Source: JBKBII01 sp046299415 (GTDB lineage: Bacteria > Pseudomonadota > Gammaproteobacteria > Ectothiorhodospirales > Ectothiorhodospiraceae). From it: a stretch of DNA of 64,000 nucleotides. The position numbers and the translations under genes are program-made. Each line of letters opens with the position of its first letter. Within the stretch, counting starts at the first letter, position 1. The DNA is taken from contig JBKBII010000001.1 of assembly GCA_046299415.1 (NCBI GenBank), positions 124,001 to 188,000 on the forward strand. Direction: 5' to 3'. Shown piece after piece: positions 36,911 through 44,427 of the stretch. The notes below the pieces were generated by a model, which was given only the letters and a program-made list of their open reading frames with translations, ran no database searches and was not told the origin of the DNA.

Positions 36911-37789
36911 ATGCGCAACACGATTCGTAAAATGTCGCAACGTCCGTTGATCGCTTCAACCGTGACCGCCCTCGCGATGGCGTTCACTGCGATGGCGTCG
37001 GCTTCTGCCGAGACTTTGGAGCTTGCTCAGGTAGGCCCGGGCTACGCGCCTGGGTTCTATCAAGCACCGCCATCGGGACATGGTTTTGGCCATGGCATGG
37101 GTCCATTTGGCATGGAGCAGCAGCGTGACTTCGGTATGACGCAGGAACGGTCGGGCTCGTTCTCGTTCGGCACACGTCCGCAGTTTCGCAGTGGTGCGGG
37201 CGGCGGCGGTTACGGCGACGGTTATGGCGCGCCGTACGGCTATGGCATGCCGCACGGGGTGGCGCCGGGCTATGGTCCGGGTATGGGTGCAGGGCCGATG
37301 CGCGGCCCGATGATGGAGGCACCCATGATGCGCGGTCCGGCGATGGATCAGGAGTCGATGCAGCGCATGATGGAAGAGCGTCGCGCTCAGATGGAATCAA
37401 TGATGCGCGAACGTTCGGGCGATCGCTACGGGCCGCAGAGCGGTATGGCGCCGATGTCGAACGAAGAAATGGAAGCCATGCGCGAAGAGCGTCGTGCCCA
37501 GATGGAATCCATGAGAGAAGCCTATATGGCTCGTATGTCCGAAATCTCTGAGCAGCGTCCGGAGGGTATGGATGCGGCGGCCTTCGAAGAGATGCAGGCT
37601 GAGCGTGAGAAACGTATGGCTGAGATGCAGGCCGAACGTGAGGCCTTCATGGCGCAGATGGCCGAGATGCAGCAAGCTCGTCAGGAGGCCATGGAGGCGG
37701 CGCGCGCCGCTTACATGGAGGCAATGGAAAGCCGTCGTGCCGAAATCATGGAGCGTGCGTCCGCGACTCGCGGCGAATCATCGGAATGA
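36911..37789 (+). CDS. Exported Met/Glu-rich protein, function unknown
   Basis: The 292-residue protein has a clear Sec signal peptide (cleavage near ASASA, residue about 35). The mature part starts with a Gly/Tyr/Pro-rich region (about 40-130) with many GYG, GPM and MRGP motifs. It then becomes strongly charged and helical (about 135-290), packed with Met, Glu, Arg and Gln. EERRAQMESM occurs twice and QAERE/AEMQ heptads suggest a long coiled coil. Met-rich periplasmic proteins can bind copper or silver, but the composition alone does not show this. GAGAGGA at 36900-36907 places the start at 36911. A strong terminator follows at 37977. No homologue is recognised. Confidence 0.85.
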   Translation: MRNTIRKMSQRPLIASTVTALAMAFTAMASASAETLELAQVGPGYAPGFYQAPPSGHGFGHGMGPFGMEQQRDFGMTQERSGSFSFGTRPQFRSGAGGGGYGDGYGAPYGYGMPHGVAPGYGPGMGAGPMRGPMMEAPMMRGPAMDQESMQRMMEERRAQMESMMRERSGDRYGPQSGMAPMSNEEMEAMREERRAQMESMREAYMARMSEISEQRPEGMDAAAFEEMQAEREKRMAEMQAEREAFMAQMAEMQQARQEAMEAARAAYMEAMESRRAEIMERASATRGESSE

Positions 37790-37976
37790 TCTGAGTTCTA
37801 GCCTATTGCCCCTCTGGCAATGGTTTGAACGGTGATCGTCGACCGAGCGCCGTCGCGCAAAGCTGGCCGCGGTCGACTCCGATGTTTGATGATCTTTGTA
37901 GTGGTTTCGGGTCGATCGGAATAAGGGAAGGCAGACCGGTTTTGGTGTCTTCAGGTTTGATCGCACGCTACACCTC

Positions 37977-38021
37977 GGAAGTGCCGGACCTTGATCGGTC
38001 TGGGCACTTCCACTCATTTTT
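37977..38021 (+). terminator. Intrinsic terminator after the Met-rich gene
   Basis: A 9-bp outer stem (37977-37985 with 38003-38011, GGAAGTGCC) and inner GACC/GGTC pair around TTGATC are followed by CATTTTTG. This fits a Rho-independent terminator. It lies between the Met-rich and the Pro/Ser-rich gene and argues that the latter starts after it. Confidence 0.8.
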
Positions 38022-38187
38022 GATTCTCGGGCAGGTGCGTCACGCAAAGGCGCGGGGTCGGTCTATTTTATGCGGTGGACGGTTTTTAGCTCGTATGGAT
38101 TTTCCAGCTTGCGGTTGTCCGAGCGAGATGTGGTTTTCGAGTCAGCGCGATGGGCCCTGTGTCCGAAGCGTTCAAAGCCAATTGCAA

Positions 38188-39522
38188 ATGAGTCCCATGA
38201 CGATTTTTAGCCCAACGAACAGTGCGTTGCGAAAGCGAGTCATCGCGCATCGGTCCGCGCAAGGTCGAGCGCGAACGTTGGCTGGAATCGTGGTTTCGTT
38301 TCTTCAGCCAATCTGGCCGATCACGACAGAGCGTGTACTGTCTGGTCGGTCTCAACACGGTGAACGGGGGGCGGGGTGTGGCGTCATTGCGTTGGGGTGT
38401 GCTCTGGCTCTGTCGTTGATATTCACGCCGTTTTCGACCGCGGCCCAGTCTCGTGATACCAATCCTGATCTTCGCTTTTCGTTTGATAAAGAATCGGCTG
38501 GCGAACCTTCTTACGAGTGGATCTCGGTCGCGACAGCGCGCGCGACCGAAGCGGCACGAGCCTCAATGGTGCCGCCCAATGCGTCGAGTGAGCGGTCACT
38601 CGATCGTTTGGGCGCTGTCAAAATGGCGGATATTGCGGAGCCGTTAATCGTCCGATCCGCGGGATCTGAATCTGTGGGCTCGGTGGGGCTCGACTTGGCG
38701 CAGGCGAGCAATCCTTGGGCAGCGCCCAGTGGTGCGCGTCATCCATGGTCTGACTCGGAGCGGGTTACCGGCGAGATGCGCGAATTCGGGCGCCCGGAAT
38801 CATCATCCGGTCGCACCGGTTCATCCGTGTGGGATGCGTCGTCTGATGATTCGCGATGGCCCGAAAGCACCGATGGAGCTCGACGCGATTTCACCGCGGA
38901 TGCGCCTGATCCTCGATCCTTCTCTGATGGCGGTGTGCCTTCGCCTCGGACAGACTTTCCGAGATATAGGTCGGGAACCAACGACGGACGCTTTGCTGCG
39001 CCTGACTATGAGCCCTCGAAAAGGCGCGCGGGTGAAGGGTCTGGTCTGCAGTCTGCTGAGGATTGGCGTTTTGCGCCACCAGATTTCGAGCCCGGGCGTG
39101 CTCAGCGCGGGTTGAGTCCGCAACCTGGGAGTCGATCCGGCATGTTGATGCAGCCGGGAATTTCTCAGTTTGGTACATCGCAGGGTGGTCTGCCTAATCG
39201 GAACTGGATCGCGCCGTCGGCCGAAACACCTTTCAGTTTTCAGGGCGCGACTCCGGGACACGAGGCTATTCTGCCCGGTGGGTCTGGGCTTTGGCCGATG
39301 AATCCGGCACAGACCCAGCAAATGCTGATGGATCCTTGGTCGTCGAGCCAGGGCCTTTTTGCTCCGGGGCTCTCGACGCCCGGCACAGGTGCTTTCATGC
39401 CGGGAATGCCCGGGGGCCTGACGCCGTTCGGTACTTCACCGTTTTCCGCTTCGCCGTTCACGACATCACCGTTCAGCCTTGGAGGTACGGGTCCGCAAGG
39501 GTTCATGCCGTTCAGTTTTTGA
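38188..39522 (+). CDS. Exported Pro/Ser/Gly-rich protein, function unknown
   Basis: From ATG 38188 the product has 444 residues. An atypically long basic N-terminus (about 50 residues) precedes a hydrophobic segment (GVIALGCALALSLIF) and a signal-peptidase-like site (STAAQ). The mature part is low-complexity with many Asp, Arg, Ser, Pro and Phe. FAPPDFEP and FAAPDYEP recur, and the C-terminus has SPF/TSPFS repeats ending in GFMPFSF. The frame is open back to 37825, but that would run through the terminator at 37977-38021. An ATG at 38197 is an alternative. No domain is recognised. It is followed after 50 bp by the ParA-type gene. Confidence 0.7.
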   Translation: MSPMTIFSPTNSALRKRVIAHRSAQGRARTLAGIVVSFLQPIWPITTERVLSGRSQHGERGAGCGVIALGCALALSLIFTPFSTAAQSRDTNPDLRFSFDKESAGEPSYEWISVATARATEAARASMVPPNASSERSLDRLGAVKMADIAEPLIVRSAGSESVGSVGLDLAQASNPWAAPSGARHPWSDSERVTGEMREFGRPESSSGRTGSSVWDASSDDSRWPESTDGARRDFTADAPDPRSFSDGGVPSPRTDFPRYRSGTNDGRFAAPDYEPSKRRAGEGSGLQSAEDWRFAPPDFEPGRAQRGLSPQPGSRSGMLMQPGISQFGTSQGGLPNRNWIAPSAETPFSFQGATPGHEAILPGGSGLWPMNPAQTQQMLMDPWSSSQGLFAPGLSTPGTGAFMPGMPGGLTPFGTSPFSASPFTTSPFSLGGTGPQGFMPFSF

Positions 39523-39572
39523 CGAATTCGCGGGCAGGTTCCTGACGGCACGGTGATAGCCATGGAGAAGAC

Positions 39573-40220
39573 ATGATCACGGTCATTGCGAACTTAAAGG
39601 GTGGTACCGGAAAGAGTACGGTGGCTTTCAACCTCGGGCTGTGGTTGGCCAGACGGCGCGTGGGAGTGTTCATGTTGGATCTCGACCCGCAGCAAACGCT
39701 GGCAGACACGATGGAAATTCGTCGTGAGGATGGTCTGGAGCCGCTGCCTGAACTGGCGCTTGACCTGCAGGCCCTGGCGGCGGCGCGACAGACTTACGAC
39801 GAGGTCGTAGTCGACGTTGGGCCATCGGACCTCGAGACGATGTATAAGGCGGTGCGTGTTGCGGATCGGGTCGTTCTTCCTGTGCCGCCGAGCCAGGCCG
39901 ATGTGTGGTCGACGCAGCGTTTTACGGCACGCGCCTTCGAGTTGCGTGGGGAGAGCGAAACACCCCGTATCTGCGCTTTCATCAACCGCGCCGATACTCA
40001 TCAGGCGGTGCGGGAATCGGATGAGGCGTTTGAGGCCTTGCAGGCCATCAAGGGGATCGAGGTTCTTGAGCCGCGCTTGAAACAGCGCATGGCTTTTCGG
40101 CGATCGTTCTCCGAGGGGATGTCGGTCGAAGAACTTGAGCGACGGGGCAAGGCCGCGCAAGAGCTTGATGCGCTCGCAAAACGTTTGTACCCGGCTCACT
40201 CGCGGCGCAAGAGTCGGTGA
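39573..40220 (+). CDS. ParA/MinD-type ATPase (chromosomal, orphan)
   Basis: This 215-residue protein has a deviant Walker A motif at residues 9-16 (KGGTGKST, signature Lys included). It also has LDLDPQQTLADTM and a Walker B-like VVVDVGPSDLETM, then LPVPPSQADVW and FINRADTH. ParA-type ATPases dimerise on ATP, bind nucleoid DNA or membrane and position cargo. There is no ParB or parS partner here, so plasmid or chromosome partition is unlikely. Orphan ParA proteins elsewhere place carboxysomes, chemosensory arrays or flagella. GGAGAAG lies about 6 nt upstream of ATG 39573. Neighbours are membrane or exported proteins of unknown role plus an EHD-like GTPase. Confidence 0.9.
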   Translation: MITVIANLKGGTGKSTVAFNLGLWLARRRVGVFMLDLDPQQTLADTMEIRREDGLEPLPELALDLQALAAARQTYDEVVVDVGPSDLETMYKAVRVADRVVLPVPPSQADVWSTQRFTARAFELRGESETPRICAFINRADTHQAVRESDEAFEALQAIKGIEVLEPRLKQRMAFRRSFSEGMSVEELERRGKAAQELDALAKRLYPAHSRRKSR

Positions 40221-40224
40221 GAGA

Positions 40225-40236
40225 CTGAAATTTCAG
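40225..40236. repeat. 12-bp perfect palindrome CTGAAATTTCAG
   Basis: This perfect self-complementary dodecamer lies 5 bp after the parA-like stop and about 130 bp before the TPR gene. It could be a regulator or DNA-binding site. No evidence beyond symmetry. Confidence 0.4.
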
Positions 40237-40365
40237 ATACGCGGTGGGGTAGAGGCACGGCCGTCGGTCGGTGCTGTTTCGAACGAGGGTTTGGGCGGTG
40301 CGCCGATATTCAGCGCACGATCAACAGATTGAATTTGATGCGTGAGTCGACATGGGAGATCCGCG

Positions 40366-41133
40366 ATGGCTTTGCTGAAGAAGTACTGGTTGGTCGCTAT
40401 TTTGCTGGTATGGGTGGTCGCCTGGTATGCGCTATCAGACGACGACGTTTCTTCCGACAAAGCCGCAATCGAACCTTCTGAGGAGGTCGCGGCATCCTTG
40501 GACGAACAGTCAAACACTGCGGCGCCTCATTCACAGGGTGATGTGCAGGATCAATCCTCGGCGGAGGTCGAGGCAACGTCGACAGAGGTCGAGGCGAAGA
40601 CCGAGACGACGGCTCGGGTCGCCCAGCCGTCGTCTGCGCCTGTTAACGCCGAGCGTCGGGGTGCGTCCGCGGAGCCAGCAGAGTCTTCGGTCGCTGCGCC
40701 GTTGGCTGTGTCTGAGGCGAGTAGTGTCGAGCCGGTTGAGCCCGTGCCAGCCGAAAGCGATGCAGCCTCGTCGGTCGCGAAGACATCAGCTTCCGCGCGT
40801 GCAGGCGGTGAGTCCGGCGATCGGCGTGATCGGCGTGATGCTGGTTCGTCGAGACCGTCGGGGTTCGTCGTCAGTGATGTGATTCGAGAAGCACGCAGCC
40901 TCTACTGGGCCGAGGGTGTCGATGCAGCAATTTTTGTTCTCGAGCGTGCGATTGGTCGTTCAGATATTGATGATCGGGATCGTTCGCGTTTGTTGGCTGA
41001 ACTCGGTGATGCCTACTTCGCGGCTGGCCGAATAGACCATGCCCGTACGGCTTACCGTTCTTCGGTATTGCAGCTTCCGTCGCGTGAGCGTGCGATGATG
41101 GAACAGCGTTATCGGCACCAGGGCCGCTGGTAA
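40366..41133 (+). CDS. Membrane-anchored TPR-like protein with disordered linker
   Basis: The 255-residue protein starts with MALLKKYW and one membrane helix (about 7-24). A long Ser/Ala/Glu/Val-rich linker (about 28-165) follows, and the C-terminal region of about 90 residues has TPR-like helices (AEGVDAAIFVLERAIG, RLLAELGDAYFAAGRIDHARTAYR). The domain is probably periplasmic and may bind peptidoglycan-side partners. That is inference from topology. GGGAGA at 40354-40359 fixes the start at 40366; a GTG at 40342 is less likely. It lies 145 bp after the ParA-type gene on the same strand. Confidence 0.85.
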   Translation: MALLKKYWLVAILLVWVVAWYALSDDDVSSDKAAIEPSEEVAASLDEQSNTAAPHSQGDVQDQSSAEVEATSTEVEAKTETTARVAQPSSAPVNAERRGASAEPAESSVAAPLAVSEASSVEPVEPVPAESDAASSVAKTSASARAGGESGDRRDRRDAGSSRPSGFVVSDVIREARSLYWAEGVDAAIFVLERAIGRSDIDDRDRSRLLAELGDAYFAAGRIDHARTAYRSSVLQLPSRERAMMEQRYRHQGRW

Positions 41134-41248
41134 CATTAAAGGCCGAACCGTACTCGATGTATCGCGTGGGCAGCGGTCTCACGCCGGTACGGCGGGCGCC
41201 GTTCGATAATACGGTTTTCGGCAGCGGTGCCGAAGCGAGGAGGGTGTC

Positions 41249-41845
41249 ATGGGATTCATTCGGAATGTTCTTGCATTGATCGGGCTCGCGAGCTTGATTG
41301 TTGTTGGCTATGCCATCTACCAGTTTGAGCCATACCTGCAGCAGGCCAGACAACTCGATCCGGGCGCTCGCGCCGTATACACGCAGATGGCAAAGACGGT
41401 GCTTGAGACCGGAGACTCGGCCGAGGCGAGCGTTTACAAGCGTCGTGTCGACCCCGGTATGACGGTCGACCAGGTTGAGGAAATCATGGCTTTTGTCGCC
41501 AACGAGCTGAACATTCGCAACGTTGGCGAGCTGCCGATGTATCAGGAAGTTCGTAATCTTACAGGCGAGGATTTTCCGTTTCTGAAGATCTATCAGTACT
41601 GTGACGCCCGAATTGCCGCTCAGATGGTGACGTACTCGGACGCAATGGCGGCTTACCTGCCTTGTCGGATCGTATTGCGTGAGGATGAAGAAGGCGCTTT
41701 GTGGTTAATGACGTTGGATTTGAACGTGATGATCCACGGCGGTCATCCACTGCCGGCGGAGCTTCGTAGCCAGGCTGAGCATGTGCGTGATTCTTTGACG
41801 ATGATTATCGATCGAGCAGCAAATAACGACATGTTCGGGATGTAA
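41249..41845 (+). CDS. DUF302 domain protein with N-terminal membrane anchor
   Basis: The protein has 198 residues. An N-terminal helix (NVLALIGLASLIVVGYAIYQF, about 5-25) precedes a soluble domain. The second half, about 110-190, fits DUF302: FPFLKIYQYCDARIAAQMVTYSDAMAAYLPCRIVL then EEGALWLMTLDLNVMIHGG. Two cysteines (QYCD and LPCR) are in the positions conserved in DUF302. The function of DUF302 is unknown. Family members occur near cytochrome and sulfur-metabolism genes in several bacteria. A strong GAGGAGGG site precedes ATG 41249. Confidence 0.85.
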   Translation: MGFIRNVLALIGLASLIVVGYAIYQFEPYLQQARQLDPGARAVYTQMAKTVLETGDSAEASVYKRRVDPGMTVDQVEEIMAFVANELNIRNVGELPMYQEVRNLTGEDFPFLKIYQYCDARIAAQMVTYSDAMAAYLPCRIVLREDEEGALWLMTLDLNVMIHGGHPLPAELRSQAEHVRDSLTMIIDRAANNDMFGM

Positions 41846-42191
41846 CGGCATCTGCTGCGGGACAGCGGCGTCTGGCGTGCCAGAGGGTCGACGTGGTTCG
41901 TGCATCGCCTCCGGAAGGATCCGGAAGCTCTGAGACGCGGACGTTCTCGCCGCTGAGGCGTCGGAGTTCTCGACTTTAATGTCAATCGTGCTTATCGGCA
42001 TTGGCCCAAAGTTGTCGAAGGACCGGCGAAATCGAATGCTTGAGTGACTCACGAGGATGCCCCGATTTAGGCTTCGCACGCACAGTGGCACGCGTCTCGG
42101 TCGATTTTTCGACCACGGCTGCCATTTCGATCGGATCATTTATGCGTCGGCGATTTTTGATTGACTCGCCCGACAAACGTTTGAGGTGGTT
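41846..42191. other. Spacer DUF302 - coiled-coil gene
   Basis: 346 bp without a supported gene. A short repeated TCCGGA pair near 41910 and small inverted repeats are present but weak. Confidence 0.35.
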
Positions 42192-42746
42192 GTGGATCCT
42201 GAACGAGGTTTGAAACGGTTGACGGACGACGATGAGCCGGGCGTTAGTCGTCAGCTAAAGCTGATCGTCTACTCGGCTCTCGTGGCGTTCGTCGTCCTCG
42301 CGGTTTATGGCTTTTGGCTGATCACGAGCTTAACGCGTGACGTCAATCGGTTGTCGGTCGAGGTTTCTGCGATGACTCGGGTGATCGACCGTGACATGTC
42401 TCGAATCGCCGATTCGATGGGGGTCATGGAGTCTCGGATTGTGGCGATGACGTCCGCCGTTGAGACCATGGATTCGAGCACAGGCAGAATGGCGAGGACC
42501 TTCGATGATCTGTCGGACTCGGTTGGGTCGATGAATCGAAACATTGCGTCGATGTCTCGGGATACGTCGTCAATGGCAGGTTCTACACTCAATATGCAGC
42601 GTGATATGTGGAGCTTGAACCGGAACGTGTCGGCTCCGCTGGGCTTCATGAATTCTTTCAATCCGTTTGCGGGGACCCCCGGGCCGTTTCCGGGATCGCC
42701 GACACCCTTCGTCGATCATCGTTATGCCCCGGGCGGTAACCGATAG
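42192..42746 (+). CDS. Membrane-anchored coiled-coil protein, function unknown
   Basis: The 184-residue protein has a short charged cytoplasmic N-terminus, one membrane helix (LIVYSALVAFVVLAVYGFWLI, about 25-45) and a heptad-rich region (about 50-150). In this region Met, Ser, Asp and Val recur (SVEVSAMTRVIDRDMSRIADSM, SMNRNIASMSRDTSSMAGS), resembling the helical hairpins of chemoreceptor or toxin-like proteins. It ends in a Pro/Phe/Gly tail. The GTG at 42192 is chosen because GAGG at 42183-42186 sits 5 nt upstream. It lies 220 bp before the EHD-like GTPase. Confidence 0.8.
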   Translation: MDPERGLKRLTDDDEPGVSRQLKLIVYSALVAFVVLAVYGFWLITSLTRDVNRLSVEVSAMTRVIDRDMSRIADSMGVMESRIVAMTSAVETMDSSTGRMARTFDDLSDSVGSMNRNIASMSRDTSSMAGSTLNMQRDMWSLNRNVSAPLGFMNSFNPFAGTPGPFPGSPTPFVDHRYAPGGNR

Positions 42747-42966
42747 CTCAATCGTCGAGTGATGCGCAGGTTGGACCTCCTGATCCGCCGCTTTGAGGTC
42801 GTGACAAGTACACTGGAGGTGGTTGGACGGTCGGCCGCTGGCGCCAGAATCCCGAGTTGCAAAGACTCGGTGCCGTGACGCCGAATCTGTCGTAGGGTGC
42901 GGCTGTGAAGAGGCACCAACTCGGTGTGTCAAGCGCCGTTAGGCTTTTAAAGTATCGGGGGCTTTC

Positions 42967-44427
42967 ATGTTCGAACGAGCAGGACAACGTGTCCAGCGTC
43001 AGCTTGAGCAGTTGAGCGAGCGACTCAGAGAGGAAAATCCGACCCTTGAGGGCGTCGTTGAGCCTTTTCAGACGCTCGATCGAATCGGCTACAAAACGGG
43101 TCTGTTAGATCCCGACAACGACTCCTACGCGTTTTCGATCTCTTGGTGGCCGATGATTGCGGTGCTGGGAACGTTTTCTGCGGGCAAGTCGACGTTCATT
43201 AACGAGTTTGTCGGCGCACCGGTACAGCGTAGCGGCAGTCAGGCGGTCGACGATAAGTTCACTGTGATCGCCTATGGCGCAAATGAACGTCTGCAGGAGC
43301 TTCCCGGGCTTGCGCTGGATGGAGACCCCCGTTTCCCGTTCTATCGGGTATCTGACGAGATTGATCGGTTGCAGGATGGTGGGGGCCGTACGGTCGATCA
43401 TTTTCTCGCGATGAAGACGATCAAGGCTGAACCGTTGCGCGGTCGGATCTTGATTGATTCACCCGGATTTGATGCCGATGAGCAACGCGCGACGATCTTG
43501 CAGCTGACGGATCACATCATCGATTTGTCAGACCTCGTGATTGTTTTCTTTGATGCTCGCCATCCTGAGCCGGGTGCAATGCGCGACACACTCGAACACT
43601 TGGTCAATCGCGTCGCGGCTCGCAACGATTTCACCAAAATGCTCTTTGTTTTAAATCAAATCGATACGACGTGGCGTGAGGACAATCTGGAGGAAGTGGT
43701 TTCGGCGTGGCAGCGCGCTGTGGTTCGCCAGGGTAACGCGACAGGGCGTTTCTATTGCATGTACAACGAGCACGCGGCGGTCGAGATCTCAGATGAGAAG
43801 GTTCGAGAGCGTTTACAGGCGAAGTCATCGCGTGACCGCGCCGAAGTGCAGGCGCGAATCAATGAGATCAGTTCGAATCGGTCGTATCGAATCATCGGTG
43901 CGCTGCAGTCGATCTCTGAAACTATAGAAATAGACGCGAAGCCGGCGCTTAATCAGGCGATTTCGCGCTGGCGCCGCGGTGTGTTGCGCGCTGACGCAGC
44001 GTTGGCGGTCGCGCTGGTTGTGATTTTGGTCGCCTGGTTACAGATGAGTCTGGGATGGACGGCCGTCTTTGATGGTCGCCTCTGGCAGGGGATAAGCGGC
44101 TCGCCGATGCTGACGGGCTTTGCTGTCGGGTTGTTGCTGCTTGTGATGATTGCCGGTCATTTCTTCTTCCGACGTAGGGTTGGAGGCAAGGTGGCATCGC
44201 GGTTGCCTGAGGAAGTACGAGCCGGCAATCTGCGTCGGGCGTTTTTGCGTAACACCCGACCCTGGCGGAGCCTTTTCGCGCGTGAGCCGATAGGCTTTGG
44301 CAAGCGAACCCACCGTAGTCTGATTCGGTTGCGAGACGTGGCCGAGCGTTTTGTGCAACGATTGAACGACCGGCATGTTGACTCTGGCGCAGCGGGGCGA
44401 AGCGGGGAATCGACGCGAGAGTCTTAG
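42967..44427 (+). CDS. EHD/dynamin-like GTPase with two C-terminal membrane helices
   Basis: In this 486-residue protein G1 is GTFSAGKST (68-76), the dynamin/EHD type. An EHD-like switch region follows (DDKFTVIAYG, where EHD proteins have TTDRFxAVMxG). G3 is DSPG (164-167) in ILIDSPGFDADEQRA, then DLVIVFFDARHPEPG, close to EHD LLFDAHKLDIS. G4 is NQID (230-233). A helical part (about 245-335) is followed by two hydrophobic segments (about 343-362 and 382-401) and a basic C-terminus. EHD proteins remodel membranes in eukaryotes; bacterial relatives are poorly studied. Here the membrane helices would anchor it in the inner membrane. It is the last gene of the 36.9-44.4 kb cluster. Confidence 0.88.
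   Translation: MFERAGQRVQRQLEQLSERLREENPTLEGVVEPFQTLDRIGYKTGLLDPDNDSYAFSISWWPMIAVLGTFSAGKSTFINEFVGAPVQRSGSQAVDDKFTVIAYGANERLQELPGLALDGDPRFPFYRVSDEIDRLQDGGGRTVDHFLAMKTIKAEPLRGRILIDSPGFDADEQRATILQLTDHIIDLSDLVIVFFDARHPEPGAMRDTLEHLVNRVAARNDFTKMLFVLNQIDTTWREDNLEEVVSAWQRAVVRQGNATGRFYCMYNEHAAVEISDEKVRERLQAKSSRDRAEVQARINEISSNRSYRIIGALQSISETIEIDAKPALNQAISRWRRGVLRADAALAVALVVILVAWLQMSLGWTAVFDGRLWQGISGSPMLTGFAVGLLLLVMIAGHFFFRRRVGGKVASRLPEEVRAGNLRRAFLRNTRPWRSLFAREPIGFGKRTHRSLIRLRDVAERFVQRLNDRHVDSGAAGRSGESTRES

Noticed and set aside
37825..38187. Upstream part of the Pro/Ser-rich gene
   Set aside because: A good intrinsic terminator lies within it and the sequence is not protein-like.
39573..40220. Plasmid partition ParA
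   Set aside because: No parB or parS and the surroundings are chromosomal housekeeping genes.
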